Source: Avena insularis
Taxonomy: Eukaryota; Streptophyta; Magnoliopsida; Poales; Poaceae
Direction of reading: 5' to 3'
NCBI GenBank assembly: GCA_023614405.1
Contig: CM042685.1
Location: forward strand, 90,882,684 to 90,946,683
Length of the DNA stretch: 64,000 bases
Numbering within the stretch: the stretch's first letter is position 1; each line of letters opens with the position of its first letter. Below are positions 1 through 12,359 of this stretch, one piece after another. The translations under genes and the position numbers were made by a program. The notes under the pieces were generated by a model. That model was not told where the DNA came from. It made no database searches and saw nothing but the letters and a program-made list of their open reading frames with translations.

Positions 1-528
1 CTCCATACAAAATCTGACGCAAAATCCATTGCACATTATAAGAAATTAAAGGTTACAAACTGAAGAACACCGACTTGGAACCCGAAAAAATGCCCCAATC
101 AGAACAGTGGTGACCATGTCCCGATCCTGAATCCAAACAAAATTATTACCCCCCAGCCCCTCCCCCACCCCACCTATCCACCTCCACCCCACCCCAATGG
201 CCCAATCGATCAGAGAAGAGGAGGGGAAAATACCCTGATTAGCTGAATAGATCCCGATTAGGTGACACTAGCTTGATTTCCTAATGATGGGAGCTACCAA
301 TTGGAGGTTGCTGGTTGGAATAGAAAAGGATGGGAAGTGGGAGTAGTAATACTACTACTAGTAGTAGGGGAAGTAGTACTACACTTCTTCTATAGTATCA
401 ATTTGGAGCGACGGGAAGAGATTCCCGTTTTTTTTGAAAATATTTCAACACGTCATTTCGTGGGATAATAAATTACGCAGGACCCATATCCAACCTCCTC
501 CTTTTTCCCGTGGTGTCCCGTGTTCTGA
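1..528. other. Left flank of element A, nothing identified
   Basis: No convincing reading frame. There is a C-rich tract at about 150-205 and an AGT/ACT trinucleotide-like stretch at about 343-383 that can pair with itself. The stretch ends where the LTR of element A begins. It may be the original insertion target of A or part of a still older element; I cannot tell which. Confidence 0.4.
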
Positions 529-1146
529 TGACTACATATATAACAAATCGTTTGTAGCTAGTTTTGAAGTTAAGATACCGATCCCAGAGGGAGCCCAAAG
601 GTAAGTGTTTATGAATGAAGTCTCTGTAACACTCAAAGTTGTCACATGTCTTCGAGTGAATTGACTGCAAGTTTTGAAATGAGAATAAGGTGGATTAAAC
701 TGAATGTATTTAACTAAAACTAAAATGTAAACTTTAGAAATAAAAATCATAAAAGTAAAGAACGATTGATTGTTTGTTATTTTCTGCAGATGAGAAAGTA
801 GGGGCGGGGAGATACAGTTCATGGTGATAGTGACTGTGCCAGGTGGATGAGTGATAAGTGTAAAAATTATAATCTTATAAGTATGTGTATAGGAGTGCAA
901 CCCATAATTAGCCAGAACTCCTATTGGTAGATTTCATCCCAACTTCAATAATCCTACTAGTATGTTATCAAAACCATGGTCAGTCACTAGGAGATTAAGA
1001 TCCTTCAGGTCAAACAAGATCTTATCATGTTGTCTGGGCCGTTAATTGGACAACAAGCATTAAGCATCCCACATACAGTCAAGCACACATTATAGAGTAA
1101 TTAAAATCAATCATAAACTAATGGAAAATATATAGGCCCATCACAT
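529..1146 (-). repeat. Element A 3' LTR, distal part
   Basis: This segment is homologous to 26472-27235 of the other LTR of A. It includes the shared stretch beginning GATCCCAGAGGGAGCCC. It breaks off exactly at the 5-bp target duplication of element B and resumes at 17841. The start at 529 is set by aligning to the TG that opens the other LTR at 26472. Confidence 0.8.
1142..1146 (+). repeat. Target-site duplication, left copy, of element B
   Basis: CACAT just before the TGATACG start of LTR1. The partner at 17836-17840 is CATAT, with one mismatch. The uninterrupted paralogous LTR has a single CACAT at 27231-27235 followed by the same downstream bases (CTCACCAATCC), which confirms this as the insertion point. 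Confidence 0.85.
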
Positions 1147-2074
1147 TGATACGTCATAAAAGTATCTATATTTTTGATGTTCCATGCTTGTTTAGTATCC
1201 ACTTTTCTTTGCTTTGTCTACACTTTGAGGTATTTTTATACATTTTCTAGGACTAACCTATTAACAAGATGCCATAGTGCCAGTTGACTGTTTTCTACTA
1301 TTTTTGGTTTCAGAAAACCTAGTAAGGAAAAATTCTGGGAATTGGACGGGACAAAAGCCAAACTCAATATTTCACCGAGGAGAACACAGAGACCGAAGGG
1401 CGACCAGAGGGGTGCCACAGGGTGGCCACACCCCCCACACACGGGCCCACCCTGGGTCGCGCCTAGGCAGGATGTGGGCCCCCTGGCCGCCCTCCTACCT
1501 TGCCTCTTTGCCTATATAAACCCCCTGATGCCAAAACCTTAAGTACCCAATCAGATCTCCACGAAATAGTCCAAAACCCCCCGAAGCTCTTCCTGGCGCC
1601 CTGTCAGAGGAGAGAGATCATCCCGGAGGCCTTCTTCATCACGATGCCAGCCTCCAGTATGATGCGTGAGTACTTACACCTTGGACTATGGGTCCATACA
1701 GTAGCTAGACGGTTGTTTCTCCTTCTTTGTGCAATCATGTTTAGATCTTATGAGCTCTGTTCATGATCAAGATCATCTATTTGTAATAATGCATGTTTTG
1801 TTTGTGGGGATCCGATGGATACTGAGATTACTATGTCAGATTGATTAATGATTCTATCATGTCTTATTGATTCTATCATGTCTGTGTTGTTTGAGATCTT
1901 GCATGCTCTCCATTTATAGTACCTATCTTGGCCAAGTAGATTCTAGTGACTCCAAGAGGGAGTATTTATGCTCGATAGTGGGTTCATGCCTCTATGGACA
2001 TTGAGGGAGTATCATGTCTGTGTTGTTTGAGATCTTGCATGCTCTCCATTTATAGTACCTATCTTGGCCAAGTA
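1147..2074 (+). repeat. Element B LTR1, 3'-truncated
   Basis: Matches LTR2 and LTR3 from their first base, including a TATATAAA box at 1513-1520. It stops short of the final 600 bp or so found in the other two copies. The last part contains a 64-bp tandem-like duplication (1875-1938 and 2011-2074), and the next base begins Copia-derived sequence. Confidence 0.85.
1875..2074 (+). repeat. 64-bp direct duplication inside LTR1
   Basis: The segment 1875-1938 recurs at 2011-2074, starting ATCATGTCTGTGTTG and ending GGCCAAGTA. The second copy is missing from LTR2 and LTR3. It ends exactly at the breakpoint to Copia sequence, so duplication and deletion probably happened in one event. Confidence 0.85.
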
Positions 2075-2106
2075 AATTTTTTGTTTTCTATGCTGCGAAC
2101 CCTACA
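2075..2106 (+). mobile_element. 32-bp remnant of a Copia LTR end
   Basis: Matches the last 32 bp of the 3' LTR of Copia C (15485-15516), ending TGCGAACCCTACA. The bases that follow (CTTACTATGACAAG) are also those that follow C at 15517. This is therefore the right-hand junction of C, present a second time. Confidence 0.9.
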
Positions 2107-2845
2107 CTTACTATGACAAGAACTTAGCGGTAACTAAAGTTGAGTAGCATGAGGAATGACCCTCGTACTCAAGGGACATGAGATTGCCAACTTATACATT
2201 GTCAAGCATATACTCCATATTTTTTTTCACTTTAACCTTAATCAATTCAAGATGCTTATGATAGGGGCAATGAAGATGAAATCTAACAAGTACCATAATT
2301 TTTGGAAACTCTTTATGAAACTTGAAATCCCTTCTTCCCTTTGAAGGGCCTCCACTTTTATATTGAGTCTCCACCTTCTATCCTTAGGCATCAATTAAGA
2401 GAGCATAGTTTTCATTCTTAGTTCTATGTGCATTGTTCCAAAACTTATTGATTGATTCATAATGTTGATATTTCTTGTTCTTGAACTATTTGTATCTAGT
2501 CACCCTTATAAACTTTGAAGGTGTCCTATGCATTTATGTTTTGCTACTCCATGAGGGTCAAGCTGAATGCCACTATGCTATGTTTATATATGTGAAACAA
2601 ACAAACGTATTTCAATGCATTGTTATTCATGAAATTTTGTTTGTATACTTTCATGTTGCAGCGTGGTCACTATGTCTTATTGTTAGAATTTCAACTTTCA
2701 TGCTCATATTTAGAGTACTTTGATCCCAGCTTTCAATGCTTGCAAATGGTTTCATTTTTATTGTGATGGTTCATGTCACCTCAAGAATTATTCTTTTTAT
2801 CACTTACCTACTCGAGGACGAGCAGGAGTTAATCTTGGGGATGCT
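2107..2845 (+). repeat. Element B 3' internal region, first copy
   Basis: Nearly the same sequence as 15517-16260. It is non-coding with short open frames only. It ends in a purine tract, AATCTTGGGGATGCT at about 2831-2845, which is the polypurine tract directly before LTR2. Confidence 0.85.
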
Positions 2846-4401
2846 TGATATGTCGTAAACGTATCTATAATTTTTGATGTTCCATGCTTGTTTAGTATAC
2901 ACTTTGCTATGCTTTTTCTACACTTTGAGGTATTTTTATTAATTTTCTAGGACTAACCTATTAACAAGATGTCACAGTGCCAGTTGCCTGTTTTCTACTG
3001 TTTTTTGTTTTAGATAAGCTAGTAAGGAAATATTCTCAGAATTGGACGGGACAAAAGCCAAAGTCAATATTTCACCGAGGAGAACACAGAGACCGAAGGG
3101 CGACCGGTGGGATGCCACAGGGTGGCCATACACCCCCACACACGGGCCCACCCTAGGCCACGCCTGGCAGGGTGTGGAACCCTTGGCCGCCATCCTGCCC
3201 TGCCTCTTCGCCTATATAAACCCCCCGATGCCAAAACCCTAAGTACCCGATCAGATCTCCAGGAAACAGTCTGTAGCCGCCACCATCGTCCTATATCGGG
3301 GGATCTAAAGCTCTTCCCGGCACCCTGCTGGAGGGGAGAGATCATACTGGAGGCCTTCTTCATCACCATGCCAGCCTCTAGTATGATGCCTGATTAGTTC
3401 CACCTTGGACTATGGGTACATATAGTAGCTAGATGGTTTTTTCTCCTCCTTTGTGCTATCATGTTTAGATCTTGTGAGCTCCGTTCATGATCAATATCAT
3501 CTATTTGTAATCATGCATGTTGTGTTTGCGGGGATTCAATGGATTTTGAGATTACTATGTTAGATTGATTATTGGTTCTATGATGTCTTATTGATTCTAT
3601 CATTTCTGTGTTGTTTGAGATCTTGCATGCTCTCTGTTTATAGTAGCTATCTTGGCCAAGTAGATGCTAGTGACTCCAAGAGGGAGTATTTATGCTCGAT
3701 AGTGGGTTCATGCCTCTATTGAAACTGGGGAAGTGACAAAAATCTCTAAGGTTGTAGATGTGATGTTGCTACTAGGGAGAAAACAACCATATTTTGTGCA
3801 TGCAACAATTGTATTGTTTACTTTACACACATTGCTTAAAGCAGTTATCCGTTGCTTGCAACTTAATACGTGAGTGGGTTCGGATCATAACCTGAAGGTG
3901 GATTACTAGTCATAGATGCAGTTGGATGGCGTCTATGTATATGGCGTCTCACAAGATCTTGAATGTCTAGTATTGCATTGTTATGCCTTGCTCAGTCCTG
4001 TCAATAGCCCTGCTATAATTTGTTTACCCAACATGTTATGGTATTTATCTTAAGGAGAACACCTCTAGTGAACCATGGACCCCGGTCCAATCTTTACCAT
4101 TGATACATTATCCACTGTTACTGTTTACTTTCTGCAAGCAATCATTACCTTCCACACAATACGTTTAATCTTTTGTTTTCAGCAAACCAGTGAGATTGAG
4201 AACGTCACTGTATGTTGGGGCAGAGCCTTGAGTTTGTTTTGTTCAGGTTACAAGTTGTTAGAAACACCTTAGAGTCGTTTCCTTCCTCCTACTGGTTCGA
4301 TAACCTTGGTTTCATAACTGAGGGAAGACTTACTGCTATGCTCATCATACCTTCCTCTTGGGGTTTCCCAACGAAGCTCTACTATGATCTGAGCCGCATC
4401 A
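2846..4401 (+). repeat. Element B LTR2, full length (1556 bp)
   Basis: Runs from TGATATGTCG to GAGCCGCATCA. It has a purine tract before it and a primer binding site ten bases after it, so it can be read both as the 3' LTR of a left unit and as the 5' LTR of a right unit. TATATAAA lies at 3213-3220. Confidence 0.9.
3213..3220 (+). promoter_or_regulatory. TATA box of element B LTR2
   Basis: TATATAAA in a GC-rich context about 370 bp into the LTR. The same box occurs at 1513-1520 (LTR1) and 16629-16636 (LTR3), as expected for the LTR promoter. Confidence 0.65.
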
Positions 4402-4410
4402 AGACGTTTT

Positions 4411-4430
4411 CTTGCGCCGTTGCCAGGGAG
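4411..4430 (+). other. Primer binding site of element B
   Basis: CTTGCGCCGTTGCCAGGGAG, a one-base variant of the TGGCGCCGTTGCC site used by many grass Gypsy elements. It lies nine bases after the end of LTR2. The same site is intact in element F at 53445. Confidence 0.75.
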
Positions 4431-4631
4431 TTAAGGACAAGTTCACAAGGGGAGTCCTTCACAACCTTTCTCTTTACTTTATTTTTGTTTTGTTTAGATT
4501 ATTTTTCTTTGTTTGGCTTGCTTATTTTTATCAAAAAATACAAAAAAATTAGTTCCATTTGGTTTGCTTTTTCTTATAAAAAACACAAAAAATTAGTTCT
4601 TCCTATAGTTGTCACCTTACTCTTGCTCACC

Positions 4632-5251
4632 ATGTTGATCCCTAAGGTCACCCTGAAAGAACTTTCAATAGGTAGTGGCTCTATAATTGGGGAAGAAAAT
4701 ATTGAAGAATTTTTTAATCATATTAGCAAACATGAGGATATTGAGGATAGATCCTTAGCAGAACTTGCTCCTAATTATGAAATTGCTGCAGCTTCTTTAG
4801 TTCACATGTTGGAGGCTAGGTTTGTTAACCTTAACCCCATGATGCAAATAATGTTTCTTAAACTAAAAGAAGTGGAGGATGCTGAAAAGAGAGATTTTAT
4901 TCTAGAAACTTTGCTAAAAGAGTTCAATGATGTTGCTAAGGAAGCCAAAAAGGTCTTTGATTGTTTTCATATCCTAGGCTCATGTGTAGATGTTATGGGT
5001 ACTTTAGAAAAGTTGGATAAAACCAAACCCAATGGAGAGGATTTAAAATACCCATACCTTTTAAACTTGTAGGAATGCCTGAAGCCTTAGAAAAGAATTT
5101 TGATTGCATTGTTCCTGAAAATCTGTTTGATGGAAGTAGTGAATCCAAGAGTGCTGAGAGAGGATCCTCTACAACTCATTTGGATGAGATACCTTTTCTA
5201 GTTGAAGAAATTTCGAGTATTGATCTTAATGCTTCTTTAATTGAAAATACT
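4632..5251 (+). pseudogene. Gag-like frame of element B, frameshifted
   Basis: A reading frame with the codon use of a real protein begins after the PBS leader. The ATG at 4632 is the first one past the AT-rich leader; the open frame extends further upstream into the LTR, but that part is non-coding LTR. The predicted protein is acidic and helical, with runs such as KEVEDAEKRDF and KEFNDVAKEAKK, and has no zinc knuckle or protease. The frame is broken near 5050, and the sequence stays protein-like in another frame to a stop at 5249-5251. In this non-autonomous family such a protein is thought to serve packaging, but I recognise no Pfam-type domain. It is followed by 2 kb without coding sequence. 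Confidence 0.55.
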
Positions 5252-7261
5252 TGATTCTTGTTCTTGTGCCTAACTTAAAGGCGTTAAAGAAAATACTTCT
5301 TTGGAGTAACCCAATAGGTTTCTTGAGTATTGGAAGTTATTGCTTCTTTAAGAACCTATCCTTATCCTTTTTATTCGATTTTTGTGCCAAGAATAACCTC
5401 TAATGAGAGGGAAGTAAGATTTGGGGAAGTGCTATCCCGAAACAGATTTTTTTGCTTCGCTATAAAAACTCTTGAACCATCTCTCAGATTGAGCTGTAAT
5501 TTTCTGAATAAATCCCCTAGGTTGTTAGCTAACTTTAGTTAGTTCAACACTTTTTTATTTTAGCAACATAAGGTCTTCGAAAAAATCAAGTTTTACCTGG
5601 TGGTCTGTTTTGACAGATTTCTTCCATGTTTTGCATTTGCCTCTTTATTTATTTCTTTTTGGGTTCTCTTTGGGAAATTGAACTTTTTGAGGGAATTGCT
5701 ATAGTACATTGTGTTTTTAATAAAAGTTTTGCTGTTTCAAAACTAAACCCAAAGGTTTATTAATTTTGATTGCACTAATGTTGCTAATGAAGATTGTGTG
5801 AAGTTTTGTATGAAGGAAAAATTTTAGGTGTAAGGGAAGAATGATGTAATGAGATGAAGAATGGACAAAAGCTCAAGCTTGGGGATGCCACCCCGTGTCA
5901 CCCCAAGAAACATTCAAGATGTACAAGCGTCAAATCTTGGGGATGCCCAAGGCATCCCCTTCTTCATCAATAAAAATCTCAGGTCTTTCTAGACACTTTG
6001 TTTTTATTGTCTCATGCACAGTTGTGTTGTTCTTGGAGCGTCTTAGTTTTCGTATTTGATTTTATTTTGTTTAGTTTGCTTGAATAAAGTATTTGGACCC
6101 CCGCTTTCGTTGTGTTATGTCAAATAAGTTGATTGGTGTTGGAAAGGAGTAGAAAGTTTCTTGCTTATAGTGATACAAAAGGGAGCTTTCTTTGACCATG
6201 GCTTAGACTTTATCATGTCATGCTAGATGTTTTTTTGACCTTATGCTTAGTGATTATTTCTGTAGCATGATTTGTTCCAAACAATTGAGATTTCTTAATG
6301 TGCCTTGCAAGAATCATGCGTTGTTTTAGCATACAAAAGCATAGTATTATAGTATTCTCGTTTGATGCTTTGTTTGGGTTGACTTGGCACATGCTCACTC
6401 CATGTTATGACTATGAACCAGTCACCTTAGCCTCTATGATCATTTAGTTTTTGACTTGTGGTACCACTTTATGCTTTGATTGATAATGTTTTGTCGCTCT
6501 GCATGTTTATGTCCATTATTGCTCTCTTAGTTGGTCGCTCCCAGTCTTTTTTAGCCTCCACTTGTATTGAGTAAGGTCTACTCATGCATCTAACTCCCAA
6601 TAAACCAAGTTATTCCAAAGTGTCCACTATAAATTCCTATGCATCGTGTGTTACACAATTCGAAGTATAGTCTTGTTTTATCTATCTTCCAAATTAAACT
6701 TGTTATGTGAAAATTAGTGATTAAAGCACTCACAAACTCGATGGCACACTTTATTTTTCTTGCCCCTAATAAACTTGAACCATTGTGTCATATATGTTGT
6801 ATATGCTTGCAATTATAAGTTGGGAATTAGCAGAACCATGCTGTCATGGGGAATACTTGTAACACCTATAAATATCTACTAGTTGATATCATGCTCTTTT
6901 GTTTATGGATGTTGGTGGTGTGAAATAAAAGGGGAGCTTGTAAGTCCATGGCGTTATGTATGTGTGTTAGAGAAACGCCTGGGCTGCTAGCCTAAGCCAT
7001 GCCTAGTCATGGTGGAAACTTGCAGCATCACCATAGTGAGCAATCTATGAAGCATTCTTCTTATAAGAAAAGAGAGATAGAAAAAAGAGAAAAGGAAGAA
7101 AAAAGAGTAAAGAGATAAAAAGCACCATTTTCCCATGGTAAATAAGAAGATTGCTGAGATGCTCATTGTCTGTTGACTTTTCATTTTGATATGGGATAGC
7201 TCCTGTATAACGGGGAAAGGGGTACCCCGTTGGCGGTTCTCTATGATACACATATAATTAT
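5252..7261 (+). other. Non-coding internal domain of element B
   Basis: AT-rich, with short frames only. It contains TTGGGGATGCC twice (about 5880 and 5937), one with an inverted partner GGCATCCCC, and a purine tract at about 7068-7110. The sequence is cut at 7261 by Copia C and continues at 15517. Gag, pol and integrase are absent, so B depended on a relative for transposition. Confidence 0.6.
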
Positions 7262-8910
7262 TGAAGACAATATGCCCCGAGAGGCAATAATAAAGTGTTT
7301 ATTATGTGTATTCCAAGTATATGATAGATGTTTATTTTGCATGCTATAATTGTATTAATACGGAAACATTAATACATGTGTGTTTAATAAAAAAACAGAA
7401 AGTTCCTAGTTATGCCTCTCTCATAAACTAGCTCATTGATTAACAAGATGATGAAAGTTTCCTGATCATAGACATTGGATGTTGTTAATAACGAGATCAC
7501 AACATTAGTGCAATGATGTGATGAACATTCATCCGAATTATAGCATTAAGATCAAAGTCATTGAGTTTATATTGCTATAACAACTTACGAAGTGATCCTA
7601 ATCCTTAGACCATGAGATCATGTCAATCACTAACACCGGAAGAGTTTCTTGATAACATCAAACATCACAACGTAACTGGGTGATTATAAAGATGGATTCA
7701 AAACTACTAAAGTGTTATGTTGAGGGCCATGGATCGAGAGTGGAATTTTTATTCCGATGACGGATAGATATACTCTGGGCCCTCTCGGTGATATCAAATT
7801 GGTTAGCTTGCAAGCAAGTGATTTGATCACTAGAATGTTATATCACGAGAACGAGAAAAGAGTGCATGTCAGTAATGAGATCAAACTAGGTATGGAGATA
7901 CCGATGATAGAATCTCGGACATGTAAGATATCGCGAAACAAAAGGATTAAGATACTAGCGTAAAATGTTCCGACGATCACAAGAAATTCATCGCGGAATG
8001 TGTGGGAGTCAGTATGGGTATCCAAATCCCGCTCCTGATTATTGATCGGAGAAGGTTCTCGATCATGTCCGCATTATTCTCAAACCGTAGGGTGGCACAC
8101 TTAAGAGACACCGACATCCAAATGGAGCAAAAGTTTCATGCCGAAAAGAATAACAAGCGCAGGAATTTATTTCACTAGATACCAAAACAGGTTTTCGGGT
8201 GAAATTGCAGAAAGTGTTTTTGCATGTGAAATGAAATACTAGCAAGGGGTTATATGTGAATTTTTTTCATGAAAGTAAATGACAAAATTCTGAATAAATA
8301 AAAGGAGTTTTATTTAATGAGAGTTTGCATTAAATTTGGTGGAAATTTAATGGGAATTTGAGTGGGATTTTGAGTGGAGGGAATTGAAAGGATTTTTGTG
8401 AGTGGATTGTCCACCCACATGAATGAGGGGAGGTAAAGGGGCAACCCCCATGCGCCGGCCACCCCCTTGGGGTCCCCCCTCTCCTATAAAAGGCACCCCC
8501 TCCTTACTTCTCACTCACAACTCCTCGTGAAGGATCTCTCTCCCCCTCTAGAATTTATCCCCCATGGTCTCGGACTAGCGAGATACATGTTCCCGGTGGC
8601 TATTCGGCAAGAAATAGTTGTGCTTCCGCTGCATCGCTGGAGCGAGGAGGTGGAGTTTGCTCGGTGTCTTGTATGTGTGTGCGAGCACAGATGCGCTGCT
8701 AATTTGCGGCGCTAGGACTTCCTCTCGATCTTGAGACCGGCAAGAGATCGTCTACATCAACCAAGAGTTTAACTCATTAAGCTTTGTCGATCTTCAAGGG
8801 TATGTTATCTACGGATATACATCCGCCCGTTGTTTGTATCTAGTAGGTAGATCTTGGTACATAGTTCCCATCGTAGGAAATATTTTGTTTTCTATGCTGC
8901 GAACCCTACA
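7262..8910 (+). repeat. Element C 5' LTR
   Basis: Aligns end to end with 13876-15516. The last base is set by CCCTACA directly before the PBS. It contains a TATA box at 8485-8490 followed by a pyrimidine-rich leader. Short frames on both strands inside it have no recognisable content. Confidence 0.92.
8485..8490 (+). promoter_or_regulatory. TATA box of element C LTR
   Basis: CTATAAAAGGCACCCC after a C-rich stretch. The same box is at 15091-15096 in the 3' LTR. Transcription should start about 30 bp downstream. Confidence 0.7.
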
Positions 8911-8911
8911 G

Positions 8912-8923
8912 TGGAATGAGAGC
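8912..8923 (+). other. Primer binding site of element C
   Basis: TGGAATGAGAGC, one base after the LTR. It differs at two positions from TGGTATCAGAGC, the complement of the initiator methionine tRNA end. Confidence 0.8.
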
Positions 8924-9954
8924 CGGATCTATGTGTAGATGCTTTACATGAGTAGTACACATATGAGTATGTGGGTGATGATGATCATGTTGTTGCTTCT
9001 TAGTTGTATTTTTGATATTGGTGGCATAGTGGGATGAAGCGGCCCGGGCAAACTTTACATGTCCTCGCACATGAGACCTGTTCCACACTTGACATGCAAC
9101 TAGTTTGCATAAGTGGCTAGCGGGTGTCTGTCTCTCCTACTATAGTCAATATCTAATTTGCAACGAGTTGTCAACAATTTGGTTATCCTTGTTGTGGTTC
9201 ATGTTCGTAAGTATGAACGGTTCTATCTTCGAAAGCCCTAAGCCACGTAAAACTTGCAATGGATAAATTAGAGGCGTCTAGTTTAGATTGTTGCCAGGCT
9301 AGTGTTATGATATGGTGATGTGGTAAGTAGAAGTATGAGATGATACTATTACAACACACATAGCATGTAAGTTCCATAAACCTTGTCCTTACACATAGAG
9401 ATATGATAATGATCATACCAAGGAGCACATGATAGAGATCATATGCGGAACCATATCATTTCACTTACAAAAATGTGATTTTTGATTGCATCTTATATTG
9501 CTTGTTTGGCATTTTATTAGCATAATAAGATGATCACTCATTTAAATATCAATATAATAATGTGTTCTTCCTTAATCGATTATGTTTCATCGCTCCAAGG
9601 CATCACGTGATGATCGGGTGTTCTTGGATCCACTACCATATTACGGGTGTAAGAAAGTTACACACGTGAATACTAAGGTTCTCACTTGGCGAGCCTAGCA
9701 TGTACAGACATGTCCTCGGAACACGGACCGAAAGGTTAAGCATGAGTCATATGGTAGATATGATGCCCATTTGATGCTCGCCTTTGAAGCTACACCGACT
9801 CATGTGATGATCGGACTTGGTGTAGTGGATTGGTTCACGTAATCACCAAAAAGGCACGAGGGATTTCATTTTGAGTGGGAGTTCATTCGTAATGTGGATT
9901 AGTTGAACTCAATCTATCATAAACTAAGTCTAAACTTTACAAATTTTGTTGTAG
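8924..9954 (+). other. Untranslated leader of element C
   Basis: About 1 kb between PBS and gag with no open frame of note. Long leaders of this kind are usual in Angela-type Copia elements and carry the packaging signals. Confidence 0.6.
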
Positions 9955-10770
9955 ATGGCACCACCTGCTTTTAATTTCAATGTGTTCATGGAGAAAGAGA
10001 AACTTGCAACGAACAGTAGCATCTTTACAGAATGGGCCATGAATTTGAGGATTCTCCTCTCTGCTGCACAAAATCAATATGTCCTAGAAGCGTCGATAGG
10101 CCCCCCACCTTTCGATGATGCCCCTGACAAGGAGAAGAATGTCTATCAGACTCGTCAGGAGGACCATAACTTAGTTCATTGCGGCATATTGTATGGGATA
10201 GAGCCAGAACTTCGAAAGCATTTTGAAAACGACAATGCATTTGATACAATGAGTGAGTTGAAAATGATTTTCGACACACATGTTGTTGTAGAGAGCTACA
10301 ATGCTTCAGAAAAGTTCTTTAGCTGCATGATGGAAGAGCACAGCTCCGTAAGTGAGCATGTACTCAAGATATCGGGTTACGCCGATAATCTTGTGTCCTT
10401 GGGAATATCGATTCCCATTGACTTAGGCATCCATCGTGTTCTGTAGTCTCTGCCACCTAGCTATAAGAGCTTCGTGATGAACTATAATATGCAAGACATG
10501 AAGAAGTCTCTCCCCGAGCTTATGTCAACGCTTAAAACTTCAGAAGTGGAAATCAAGGAGGAACATCAAGTGTTGATGATCAATAAGAACACTGGTTTCA
10601 AGAAAGACAAGTAGGGAAAACAGAAGGGAAGTAAGGGCGGCAAGTCGTTTGCCGTGCCTGAAAAGAAACCCCGAGTTGGAAGTAAGTCTGATACCAAGTG
10701 TTATTATTATAAGCGGACTGACCATTAGAAGCGGAAATGCCCAAAGTATTTGGCAGACAAGAAGGCCGGC
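9955..10770 (+). pseudogene. Element C gag (UBN2-type), broken
   Basis: Starts MAPPAFNFNVF and contains the WAMNLRILLSAA stretch and helices typical of Copia gag (UBN2 family). A TAG at 10444-10446 ends the first 163 codons, yet the same frame goes on with gag-like sequence and further stops. The zinc knuckle starts at 10699 as C-Y-Y-Y, so the second cysteine of the CCHC motif has been replaced, and a stop (10726-10728) falls within it. The protein would have formed the particle and bound RNA; this copy cannot. Another stop at about 10612 precedes a basic Lys/Gly stretch. Confidence 0.85.
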
Positions 10771-10829
10771 AAGGAAAACAAAGGTATATATGATATACAT
10801 GTTATTGATGTGCACTAGACTAGTACTTA

Positions 10830-11381
10830 CAGTAGCACCTAGGTATTTGATACCGGTTCAGTTGCTAATATTTGTAACTCGAATCAGGGGCTGTGGAACA
10901 AGCAACGGCTAGCAAGGGGTGAGGTCAAGATGCGTGTCGGCAATGGATCAAGCGTTGATCTAATCGCTGTCGGAACGCTACCTCTCCACTTACCGTCGGG
11001 ATTAGTAATAAACTTGAATAATTGTTATCTAGTGCCTGCACTGAGCATGAATATTGTATCTAGATCGTGTTTGATGTGAAGTGGTTATTCATTTAAATCA
11101 GAGAATAATGTTTGTTCTATTTATATGAATGAAATCGTTTATGGTCATGCACCGATGATGAATGGTTTATTTCTGTTGGATATCGATAATAGTGATACAC
11201 ATATTCATAATATTGATGCTAAAAGAATTAAACTTAATGATGATATATCCGCATATATGTGGCACTGCCGTCTAGGTCATACTGGCATTAAACACATGAA
11301 GAAGCTCCATTCAGATGGACTTTTGGAATCACTTGATTTTGAATCGTTTGATACATGTGAGCCATGCCTTATGAGCAAATG
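10830..11381 (+). pseudogene. Element C protease and GAG-pre-integrase region
   Basis: In the same frame as gag. FDTGS at about 10843-10857 is the aspartic protease active site. Further on, WHCRLGHTG and CEPCLMSK give the His and Cys residues of the integrase zinc-binding domain (GAG-pre-integrase). The frame is interrupted by stops between 10750 and 11080 and closes at 11380-11382, where coding continues in another frame. Confidence 0.8.
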
Positions 11382-12110
11382 ACTAGAACGCCGTTTTCCG
11401 GTTTAATGGAACGGGCGACATATTTATTGGAAATCATACATTATGATGTATGTGGTCCAATGAGTGTGTCGGCGCGAGGTGGATATCGTTATTTTGTTAC
11501 TTTCACGGATGATTTGAGTAGATATGGTTATATCTACTTGATGAAACACAAGTCTGAAACCTTTGAAAAGTTCAAGGAATTTCAGAGTGAAGTAGAAAAT
11601 CATCATAATAGAAAGATCAAATTTCTACGGTCTGACCATGGAGGTGACTATCTATGTTACGAGTTTAGAATTCACATGAAAGAGTGTGGAATTGTTTCAT
11701 AACTCACACCTGCCGGAACACCATAGCGAAATGGTGTGTCGGCGCGTCGTAATCGTACTTTATTGTATATGGTTCGATCTGTGATGTCTCTGACGGACTT
11801 GCCGTTGTCATTTTTGGGTTATGCACTAGAAACAGCTGCATTCACTTTAAATCGGGAACCATCTAAATCCATTGAAAAGACACCGTATGAATTGTTGTTT
11901 GGAAACAAACCTATGCTGTCATTTCTTAAAGTTTGGGGATGCGATGTTTATGTGAAGAAACTTCAACCGGATAAACTCGAACCCAAAGCGGAAAAATGCG
12001 TCTTCATAGGATACCCTAAGGAAACTATTAGGTATTCCTTCTATCACAGATCCGAGGGCAAGGTTTTTGTTGCCAAGAATGGATCCTTTCTAGAGAAAGA
12101 GTTTCTCGCG
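11364..12110 (+). pseudogene. Element C integrase core
   Basis: The rve domain starts near HYDVCGPMSV; the first catalytic Asp is in HYDVCGP, the second in RSDHGGDY. It is interrupted by stops near 11700-11730, so the segment around the catalytic Glu is damaged, then continues with TPYELLFGNKP and VWGCDVYVKK, which are standard C-terminal integrase landmarks. Frame change relative to protease at about 11380. Confidence 0.85.
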
Positions 12111-12359
12111 AAAGGTGTGAGTAGTTGGAAGGTAGAACTCGAAGAGGTTATTGAACCTTCTCTTCAAAGTATGGCGAGTATCGCAGCACCGGAAGTCGTT
12201 CCGGAGTTGGCTTCAATAGTTGAAGAGGGAACTAATGATAAAGATCATGAAACTCCAAAAGAGAGTACTACCGAACCTCGCAGGTCTAGCAAGACACGTG
12301 CAACTTCCGAGCTGTACGAAAACCCTGTCATGAATTTCATGGTTGATGAAAATGATGAC

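Noticed and set aside
4212..4631. Upstream extension of the gag-like frame of B into LTR2
   Set aside because: The extension covers the LTR end and PBS and becomes a low-complexity Phe/Leu stretch; the open frame is by chance.
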